Part shown: one piece after another, positions 1-5,600 of the stretch
How the letters are laid out: the number at the start of each line of letters is the position of its first letter
How positions within the stretch are numbered: the first letter of the stretch is position 1
Source of the DNA: Candidatus Thorarchaeota archaeon
GTDB lineage: Archaea > Asgardarchaeota > Thorarchaeia > Thorarchaeales > Thorarchaeaceae
Assembly (NCBI GenBank): GCA_018238825.1
Contig: JABCSP010000150.1
Location: 1-5,858, forward strand
Direction: 5' to 3'
Length of the DNA: 5,858 nucleotides
The notes under the pieces: model-generated
The model's input: the letters and a program-made list of their open reading frames with translations, nothing else
Databases searched by the model: none
Told to the model about the DNA's origin: nothing
Position numbers and translations under genes: made by a program

Positions 1-1
1 G

Positions 2-607
2 ATCGGAAGGATCCATCCTGACATCACCATCATACAGATAGAGCAGCGTCTGGACTGCCTTCGTTTCTGCGATCAGGTAGCGGTCCTGGATGGGGGGAAG
101 ATCGTTCACAAGGGCCCCTCCTCCAAGGTATTGATGGGGGACCTGGAGAGGTTTTCCCTGAAGGAGGACCCCATGGTGGGGGCCTACAGGAAGGCGGTTG
201 AACGGGGGTTCCACGACGGAAGCGGCGTCAGGAGGGGCCTCCTTCGGACCATGGGAGATGCGCTTCGGGGGAAGCTTCCACCGGTGGAACACAGGGGGAG
301 GTCCGGCTCTCTCTCCCTCGACCTTGAGGATGTATATTACCGATATCCCGGGTCCGGAGGGGGGATACGGGGATTGAACCTCTCGTTGAAGGGGATCCGT
401 TCCCTGGCGCTGATGGGTCCCAACGGCTCGGGGAAGTCCACGCTTGGAAAGACGATCGCGTCGCTTATCACCCCGGACAGGGGCACTGTGATGGTAAATG
501 GAAAGGTGTTCTATCTATTCCAAAAGGAGTTGGGTTTGGTTCAACAGTTGAAAAGGACTCACTGGCAACCTCTTCAATCTGATCAAGAATTCCAGTGGTC
601 ATCATGA
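2..607 (+). CDS. Tandem ABC-transporter ATPase (ECF/CbiO-like), partial and broken
   Basis: The frame is open from the left edge, so the gene starts outside the window. The first ~45 codons are the C-terminal end of one nucleotide-binding domain: a switch segment 'ITIIQIEQRL' followed by 'VAVLDGGKIVHKGP', typical of the region after the D-loop. The usual H-loop histidine is Gln (codon 44-46). A linker of ~65 residues follows, then a second ATPase domain with an A-loop tyrosine (VYYRYPG, about 329-349) and Walker A GPNGSGKST (416-442), then a short 'PDRGTVMVNGK' strand (about 473-505). Two ATPase domains in one chain suggest energy-coupling-factor or cobalt-type importers; the substrate is unknown. 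The signature LSGGQ, Walker B and rest of domain 2 are missing. From about 505 onward the frame runs antisense through a ferritin-like gene, so the tail to the stop at 605-607 is not ABC sequence. The DNA is markedly G+C-rich compared with what follows. Family assignment is solid; the exact transporter type is inferred. Confidence 0.8.
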   Translation: MGRIHPDITIIQIEQRLDCLRFCDQVAVLDGGKIVHKGPSSKVLMGDLERFSLKEDPMVGAYRKAVERGFHDGSGVRRGLLRTMGDALRGKLPPVEHRGRSGSLSLDLEDVYYRYPGSGGGIRGLNLSLKGIRSLALMGPNGSGKSTLGKTIASLITPDRGTVMVNGKVFYLFQKELGLVQQLKRTHWQPLQSDQEFQWSS

Positions 608-776
608 GTCGGATTCGCTCCATGAGTTCGCCTTCGGTATCAGCAAGAACCATGAGGAGCGCTTTCACTTGAGTGGTTTCAACTGCATTAGCTGCCTTCA
701 GGTAGAAATCGTAGTGATTCGCTGAAGTGGTTAAAGCAACCTTCAGCATACTCTGTACTGAACTCCTCTCTGTCAT
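468..776 (-). pseudogene. Truncated ferritin-like helical protein (paralogue of the 836-1288 gene)
   Basis: Residues 1-89 align along their length with the neighbouring 150-residue protein: 'ALTTSANHYDFY' against 'ALSMSTRHYEYY', 'TQVKALLMVLADTE' against 'PQVKALLRVLADTE', 'MMTTGILDQIEE' against 'MMATGVLDEIEE', and 'TPFGIDR' against 'TPFAPDR'. The match ends there. The last ~13 residues (PFHLPSQCPCPG) are the reverse strand of the G+C-rich ABC gene, so the second helical pair (about 60 residues in the paralogue) is lost. I use the ATG at 776 because it matches the paralogue's start; an in-frame TTG at 803 would add nine unmatched residues. No clear Shine-Dalgarno sequence precedes it. The gene was once a two-hairpin, four-helix ferritin/rubrerythrin-type protein made by tandem duplication with the upstream gene. 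Whether the break is biological or an assembly artefact cannot be decided here. Confidence 0.65.
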
Positions 777-835
777 TGCAATGAAATAATGCACATTGTT
801 CAAAGAAAGAGCTTTCTGTCATTAATCAAAGATAT

Positions 836-1288
836 TCAGAACGATTCACAGACTTTACGTATCCTCTCAATCTGTTCAGATTTGATGAAAGCAAGATACT
901 CGAATACACGACTCACAAGCTCAGATTTTGCTCTTGCAGAAATAGAGAGGTAGAAAGTGTATCCCTTAACTTCCTGTTCTAGCGCCTTGTTACAGACAAA
1001 AATACGTGGATCGGTATCATTTCGGTCAGGAGCGAAGGGGGTGTCATCGGGTGGGTCATCATCAACCTCGATTCTACCCATTTCTTCAATCTCGTCGAGA
1101 ACCCCAGTTGCCATCATATCCCTGATTTCGATTATCAGGTCACGTTCTGTATCAGCCAGTACTCGAAGCAGCGCCTTAACTTGAGGTGTTTTTACACTAC
1201 CTGCGGTTTCATCATAGTACTCATAGTGACGAGTAGACATAGAAAGAGCGAGATTCAGTAGGGTTCTGAGGGGATTCTTAGGGCTCAT
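836..1288 (-). CDS. Ferritin-like (rubrerythrin-fold) four-helix protein with degraded metal ligands
   Basis: The 150-residue protein is predicted to be two alpha-hairpins. Helices A and B span about 7-29 and 33-69, an acidic proline-rich linker spans about 71-95 (EVDDDPPDD), and helices C and D span about 96-119 and 121-148. The two halves resemble each other: 'ALSMSTRHYEYY...VLADTERDLI' and 'ALEQEVKGYTFY...YLAFIKSEQI'. Both follow the ferritin-like pattern A-L-x-x-E-x-x-x-Y-x-F-Y followed by L-A-x-x-E-x-x-H. The canonical diiron ligands are mostly absent. The helix A glutamate is Ser, the helix B histidine is Leu, and in helix D the glutamate and histidine are Lys and Gln; a helix C glutamate and a helix B glutamate remain. 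The protein is cytosolic, with no signal or membrane segment. It lies 62 bases downstream of pyrE on the same strand and 59 bases upstream of a truncated copy of itself. The start is the ATG at 1288, with no Shine-Dalgarno visible, which suggests a leaderless or weakly led message. Fold call is from pattern; function is unknown. Confidence 0.7.
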   Translation of the reverse strand: MSPKNPLRTLLNLALSMSTRHYEYYDETAGSVKTPQVKALLRVLADTERDLIIEIRDMMATGVLDEIEEMGRIEVDDDPPDDTPFAPDRNDTDPRIFVCNKALEQEVKGYTFYLSISARAKSELVSRVFEYLAFIKSEQIERIRKVCESF

Positions 1289-1350
1289 GGGAATATATGA
1301 AGAGGATATTGGTAAAGAAATTAGTTTCTATGGTGGTTAATTCCTCTAAA

Positions 1351-2055
1351 TTATGGTTTTTTGATGCTGGAAGGGTCTAAAAGATAGTCGGATACGATTT
1401 GGTATTCTTTTTCAGACATCGAGTCCTGAATCAAAGGCAGTCCTTCATCCACTAAGTCAATCAATGAATGTAGTCGGATGTTCATATCTTTCGCCCGGTC
1501 TCGTGCACCCTGCTGACGGTCGATAATCACTGCAATATCATCCACAGATACATTAGAGATTTCTCGTTTCTTGAGCTCCGCCAGGACCTGAGCACGTCCC
1601 ACTAATTTACTCTCCATTCCTGTCACAAGATCATCGATTAGACAGATGGTATCACCATCTTGTACCTCACCCTCCATTAGTGAATGTTGGCCATATTTCC
1701 CAATGGCCTCATAGAGCTCCTCCTCAGTTCGAACTCCAAGGATTTTGCGAGTGTGACATGCGGGAATACCTGACTCAAGTGAAACAGAGGTAGCAATTGG
1801 GATTCCAGCAAAGGCTATGCCAACCAATCTATTGACGGATGGAGCCTCTTCTTTGATCATGATAGATAATGCAGTCCCTACCAATTTCAGGGTTTCAGGA
1901 AATGAACTTAGCACTCTGAGTTGGATATAGAACGGACTCCATAAACCAGAGTGAAGAGTCCAACCCTCAGGTCTATCACGAACCGAAGTAAGAATCATCC
2001 TTTTCTCATATACATCTCGCATGATGTTCTTCTTGAGATCTTCTAGTTTGGTCAT
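1351..2055 (-). CDS. pyrE: Orotate phosphoribosyltransferase (PyrE), divergent
   Basis: PyrE transfers the phosphoribosyl group of PRPP to orotate to make OMP, the penultimate step of UMP synthesis, in the cytosol. The 234-residue chain shows the family blocks in order: 'LHSGLWSPFYIQLR' (34-47, substrate region), 'GIAFAGIPIATSVSLESGIP' (79-98), the 'RK' pair (103-104) and 'KYG' (120-122) of the mobile catalytic loop, the PRPP motif 'CLIDDLVTGMES' (138-149), and 'VIIDRQQGARDRAKDMNIRL' (176-195), which closely resembles the OPRT half of eukaryotic UMP synthase. No OMP decarboxylase domain is fused. Two oddities stand out. The PRPP loop reads T-G-M-E-S where T-T/S-G-G/S-S is usual, and about 12 extra residues separate RK from KYG. 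I chose the ATG at 2055 because GTGGAG lies just before it; an in-frame GTG at 2064 lacks any ribosome-binding site. A TATA-like box lies about 90 bases upstream. Confidence 0.88.
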   Translation of the reverse strand: MTKLEDLKKNIMRDVYEKRMILTSVRDRPEGWTLHSGLWSPFYIQLRVLSSFPETLKLVGTALSIMIKEEAPSVNRLVGIAFAGIPIATSVSLESGIPACHTRKILGVRTEEELYEAIGKYGQHSLMEGEVQDGDTICLIDDLVTGMESKLVGRAQVLAELKKREISNVSVDDIAVIIDRQQGARDRAKDMNIRLHSLIDLVDEGLPLIQDSMSEKEYQIVSDYLLDPSSIKKP

Positions 2056-2140
2056 CGGCTCCACTCGATATAAGAAAAATCATTCTTCCTTAACACTGTA
2101 TCGTAGTTACTGTGATGTGAGTACAGAAGTCCTGTAGGTC

Positions 2141-2150
2141 CTTATATAAT
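2141..2150 (-). promoter_or_regulatory. Probable archaeal TATA box for pyrE
   Basis: On the minus strand this reads ATTATATAAG, a good archaeal TATA element in an A+T-rich patch. A start site ~25 bases downstream would fall near 2115-2120, leaving a leader of roughly 60 bases before the pyrE ATG at 2055. The box is almost palindromic, so it could also act on the plus strand. A second TATATAAG-like string at 2068-2074 is too close to the start codon to serve pyrE. Confidence 0.45.
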
Positions 2151-2159
2151 CTAAAGAGG

Positions 2160-2350
2160 AATCATCAGCTGTGGAAAAACTCTGAAACGAGAACCAAGTT
2201 TCTGAAGTACTTCACCGTCGCCGCCAGTTGGACGGAGACGCTAAATGCCTGATGGAGAGGCCGTAAGACTTTCCAGTCCTTCGGGACCAGCAAAGCAGCC
2301 TCGATGAAGCAGGAACCAAACAGCATCCTGGATTCAATGTCTAGGATTGT
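2160..2350 (+). pseudogene. Decayed TnpB (IS200/IS605-type) C-terminal end with omega-RNA-like tail
   Basis: No open frame survives, but three pieces occur in the order expected at the 3' end of tnpB. 'SCGKTLKRE' (2167-2193) resembles the first knuckle of the TnpB zinc finger. After a frame change, 'HRRRQLDGDAKC' (2213-2248) resembles a corrupted 'H-C-x-x-C-G-L-x-x-D-R-D-x-N-A' block, which carries the last RuvC aspartate. Then GAAGCAGGAACC (2306-2317) matches the tail string often found in the omega RNA/right end of these elements. A perfect UUCG-capped hairpin GTCC-TTCG-GGAC (2276-2287) lies between them, which fits a structured guide-RNA scaffold. A weaker hairpin (ATCCT/AGGAT, about 2325-2346) follows. 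The transposase TnpA and the rest of TnpB are absent, so this is a remnant at best. The assignment rests on short motifs and could be wrong. Confidence 0.45.
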
Positions 2351-2370
2351 GTAAGTTTCGGGCAACGGCT

Positions 2371-2423
2371 ATGATGGATCCCTGTCACGGCAGGGGCTCA
2401 TCCCCCGAAACCGCAGAACGGAT
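2371..2423 (+). repeat. Structured element, copy 1
   Basis: This starts ATGATGGATCCCTG and ends CGGAT, and is about 80% identical to a second copy that starts exactly 200 bases later. A predicted hairpin GGAT-CCCTG (2376-2384) pairs with CAGGG (2391-2395) and, after a four-base bulge, ATCC (2400-2403). A second small hairpin CCG-CAGAA-CGG (2411-2421) follows. In this copy only, TTTCGGG (2356-2362) pairs perfectly with CCCGAAA (2404-2410) and closes the first hairpin. The function is unknown. The C-box-like AUGAUGG at its start recalls box C/D guide RNAs, but no CUGA D box is present. Confidence 0.6.
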
Positions 2424-2457
2424 TTGTTAATACAAGCAATGTTCTCCACTTGGTAAG

Positions 2458-2465
2458 CTTTTTAA
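2458..2465 (+). promoter_or_regulatory. Possible TATA-like element upstream of the tRNA
   Basis: CTTTTTAA is the only A+T-rich promoter-like string shortly before the tRNA. A start ~25 bases downstream would leave a 5' leader of about 30 bases, including a hairpin CACCT-TCTG-AGGTG (2493-2506), to be removed by RNase P. It is weak by archaeal consensus. Confidence 0.25.
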
Positions 2466-2519
2466 CGCCCTCATTCTCGGTCACTCTGCAAGCACCTTCT
2501 GAGGTGTAGCAACACAATT

Positions 2520-2658
2520 GCGCTCGTTGTCTAGGGGCTTCGGGATGAGATTTTCTCACCACCGACCAAAATGATGGATCCCTGCCATCGTGCGGGGGTT
2601 AATCCCTCGGAACCGTAGATCGGATCCGGCGCGGGTTCAAATCCCGCCGAGCGCACCA
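2520..2658 (+). tRNA. Probable tRNA-Glu(CTC) with a ~63-base intron or insertion; CCA encoded
   Basis: The acceptor strands GCGCTCG (2520-2526) and CGAGCGC (2648-2654) pair perfectly. The T arm is textbook: GCGGG-TTCAAAT-CCCGC (2631-2647). Discriminator A and an encoded CCA follow (2655-2658). The 5' half has T8-T9 and a D arm GTCT...GGAT (2529-2546, ending in one G-T pair), with D-arm start 'TTGTCTAGGGG' as in many Glu tRNAs. Counting on gives stem AGATT (2548-2552) and loop TTCTCA (2553-2558), so anticodon CTC with U33 and A37. An insertion after position 37 (about 2559-2621) would be at the usual archaeal intron site. The best 3' partner is GATCC (2623-2627), which forms four pairs but leaves an A-C mismatch at 27-43 and a short variable loop GGC. 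I could not draw a full bulge-helix-bulge motif. It may therefore be a functional intron-containing tRNA or a tRNA disrupted by the repeated element. Confidence 0.65.
2571..2625 (+). repeat. Structured element, copy 2, inside the tRNA insertion
   Basis: This 55-base copy also begins ATGATGGATCCCTG and ends CGGAT. The stem is kept despite sequence change: CCCTG (2580-2584) pairs with CGGGG, a U-A pair becoming U-G. The outer GGAT/ATCC pairing is retained (2576-2579 with 2602-2605), as is the CCG-TAGAT-CGG hairpin (2613-2623). The outer TTTCGGG/CCCGAAA stem of copy 1 is not preserved. Its last bases run into the presumed 3' exon of the tRNA, so its boundary and the intron boundary nearly coincide but not exactly. 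Confidence 0.6.
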
Positions 2659-2680
2659 TCTTCTCTTTTAATGCGAAAAG
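2659..2680. terminator. T-rich tract and small inverted repeat between convergent genes
   Basis: Directly after the encoded CCA the plus strand reads TCTTCTCTTTTA, a pyrimidine/T-rich run fitting archaeal termination of the tRNA transcript. CTTTT (2665-2669) and AAAAG (2676-2680) form a short inverted repeat that also presents a T-run on the minus strand just past the surface-protein stop. Both genes could end here. Confidence 0.4.
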
Positions 2681-2691
2681 CAGCATAGACC

Positions 2692-5600
2692 TCATCGTCT
2701 TTTGCGGTGTAGTATCAAAGCAATCAGGACTATTACAGCTAAACCTCCAACAATCAGGACTATCATTATCTGGTCGGATGTAAACGGATGTGTTTCCGTG
2801 GTCGTTTGTGTGGTGCTCGTGGTTGTAGTCGAAACTGTTGTGGTAGTTGCAGTTGTGGTAGTTGTTGTAGTTGTGGTGGTTGTAGTTTCGGGTGTGACCG
2901 TGACTATAACCTGATCCGAAACACTATTGCCACTGGAGTCATACACGACTAAGGTGTAGTTGTAGTTTCCTATGTCCAAGCCATCAATATTCACCACTAT
3001 CTGAGATCCGTTCCAATTGTCTGAATGTATGAGGATATTGTTCCTATACAGTTGATAGGATTGAGGTCCTGCATCTTGAGGGGTCCATGTTATGTATTGT
3101 CCTACTGTCCCTTTCGCATATTGGACATCTAATGGAGAGTCTATTAATGGAGATGTAGTGTCTCGTATTGTGATGTATACTGTGTCTTTAAGCCAAGAGC
3201 CATCTGAGCCATTGACTCGAATTGTGTAATTGTATGTCCCAATATCCAGTCCATCAAGACTGGCTTCTATCAGAACTCCCTCCCACATGGAATTCTTGAC
3301 AACACTCCCATTTCTTATTACAGCATAGTATCTATGACATAGAGAACGCCATGTGACCTTGTTCCCAATATTCCCCAGCTCGTATTCCGCGTCCACTGTA
3401 CTATTCAGAAATGGAGGTATTGTTCTCGGGTAGTTGTCTATGCTGGACGCAACACCAAGAATCGGATAGGTTCCAGAGCCGTTATAGTCGCACCATCCAT
3501 TCCCAGTGTTGATTCCATCATCCCAGGAATTATCAACTCCAGAGTCATACCCTTCATTCCCATTACATCCAATGGTGTTGTTATATACCACACAGTATCT
3601 TGAGCCTTGACCGAGATATACTCCTATCCCTGTATTCGCAATGATTTGATTGTCGACTATTGTGCTATTCTCTGAATGAAAAACTTCAATTCCATATTCA
3701 TTCTCATAGACAGATGATTCTGACACGTTTGCGAAATCCGTCCTATAAATCCTGATTCCATGGGAGGAGCTAGCAAACACTGTTTCGTTGACTAGAGTGA
3801 TATTGTGGGACTCAAATAGCATAATGCCTCCAATACAATCTCTGACTGTATTATTGGATAGAGATGAGTCACGACTTTCATCAAGATATATACCATAGGA
3901 TTTAGCCCCGATACAATTCGAGTTGATAATCGACCTATTTGAGCGCAAAATCTCTATTCCGTGTATAGCATTTCCATGCACATTGCAGCTGATAATAGAG
4001 GTCCCTTCGGATTCAGTCAAATAGATTCCACTCAAATTGTTTCCATAGACTTCCGCATTACTCAATGAGCAGTTCCACGAATTAGAGATGGAAATCCCTG
4101 CTTCTGCCCATTTGCTCTGAAATTGATCGACTATGCATCCGTTGCACAAAGCAAGTTGAATTCCATAGAACTCGCCTTGCTGAAGAGAAACCCTCGAACA
4201 ATTCCTAAGAAAGACCTGTCCATACATCTCACCATTGATTACATTGTCTGTAACACCATCAAGAAAGAGAATCTCTTTACCGTTCACTGTACTATTGATA
4301 AATTCTCCAGAAATAAGCATGAGCGAATAGGGGTCGAAAAAGACAGAGCTGTTCTCAAACTGATTGTCCGTTGATGAGAGCTCCCCATAAGCGCTTGTCA
4401 AACGAAGTCCTGCCCTCAGATTGCCAATGATTGACATGTTGCTGAGATTTAGATTCGAGCTGGTTTCGAATTCTATGCCATCATTCATGCAAGCTGAGAT
4501 GCTACATCTGATTAATGACACATTTTCGCATCCTGCGATATGGATGCCATCAATGGTACAAGAAGTCAATGCAACATCTGTGAAAGTCAGGTTGTGAGAA
4601 GTTTCTACGAAGATGCCATCATCTGAGCAATTATCAATCGTGAGCCCCTGTGCGGACACATTTGTGCAATGAGCAATCTGAACTGCAGTACAGACACCAG
4701 AGATATCCAGGTTTTCTGTGGTGATTGAGGTGCAGTTGAATATGACAAGCTGACCGGCAGCAGTACAATCTAGAACAGTATTCATCAAGCCCTTGAGGAA
4801 GAGCAGTTGTTTGCCGTTTACCTCATTAGTCTGCAAGGTGTGGTTCCAGTGTGACCATTCAACTCCCTTGAAAAGCAATCCTCGAGCCATCTGATTATCC
4901 AAGATGGTACAGTTTGATGATTCATCTAGGTAGATATCAGCAATGCTATGATTGTCCATGGTGTTGTCAAGCATACTGCAACTGTACGATTCCTCTGCCC
5001 AAACGCCTCTAGGGCCTCCAGAGAGTGAATTGTTCTCAATCACGGTATGATGCAAGTCATAGAGATAGATTCCAGCGACGTCATTATTGAGAAGGGTGTT
5101 ATTTGTAACCTCACATCTGTCGCACCAATCAAGAGATATTCCCCCAAAGGCTATGAAGACATAGTTTCTAGATCCCCATAGATGGCTAGATACACTGTTG
5201 TCAGCTATAATACTATCATCAGAAGATGATAATACGACGCCAGCGTAATAGTTACGTTGAACATCATTTCTCAGAACCTCACTATATCTTGCGAAATTCA
5301 GGCAGATTCCATATTTAGAACAGTCGTGGACTTGTGTGTCCGATATACTGCAATTGTAGAGAAGAAGAGCATAAACACCAATTCTACATCTGTTGATAGT
5401 ACAGATAGATACAGAGGTCAGGTCTGCATGATCGAGGTTGACACCGATGTCCTTGTTTGTTATTGTGCAGTTCTCGATTGTCCCGGATGTTGAGTTGTCC
5501 AATAAAATCCCATTGCCAGATTCGGACATTCCTGAAGTGAGGAAACAGTCCTTAATGGTGAAATTCGCTCTGATGTTAGAAATGGATATGCAGTCCCCTG

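Larger units (their letters stand above)
2056..2691. other. Stretch of about 630 bases without an intact protein gene
   Basis: This stretch separates pyrE from the surface-protein gene. It contains the pyrE leader and TATA-like box, a decayed TnpB 3' end with an omega-RNA-like tail, two copies of a structured element of about 54 bases, a tRNA with a long insertion, and a small inverted repeat between the convergent tRNA and surface-protein genes. A minus-strand open frame at 2165-2365 (66 codons, TTG start) overlaps the TnpB-like remnant antisense; it has no recognisable domain and I do not call it a gene. Confidence 0.7.

Noticed and set aside
957..1184. Plus-strand open frame rich in Ser
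   Set aside because: It is the reverse strand of the ferritin-like gene and has low-complexity composition expected of an antisense shadow.
2165..2365. Minus-strand open frame of 66 codons
   Set aside because: It needs a TTG start, has no ribosome site or known domain, and lies antisense to the TnpB-like remnant and the UUCG hairpin. It is better explained as a chance frame.
2380..2391. tRNA-Asp-like or tRNA-Gly-like anticodon loops (CTGTCAC in copy 1, CTGCCAT in copy 2)
   Set aside because: Flanking bases do not form five-pair anticodon stems and no acceptor or T arm fits around copy 1, so the resemblance is probably chance.
2160..2440. SRP RNA or RNase P RNA
   Set aside because: I looked on both strands for the SRP helix-8 core and for RNase P conserved regions and found only short partial strings out of order.
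2571..2625. Box C/D guide RNA in the tRNA intron, as in some archaeal tRNA-Trp introns
   Set aside because: AUGAUGG resembles a C box, but no CUGA D or D' box is present at the expected places in either copy.
2800..2890. CRISPR-like or microsatellite repeat
   Set aside because: The repetition follows the triplet phase of threonine codons within a clear coding sequence, with no spacer pattern.
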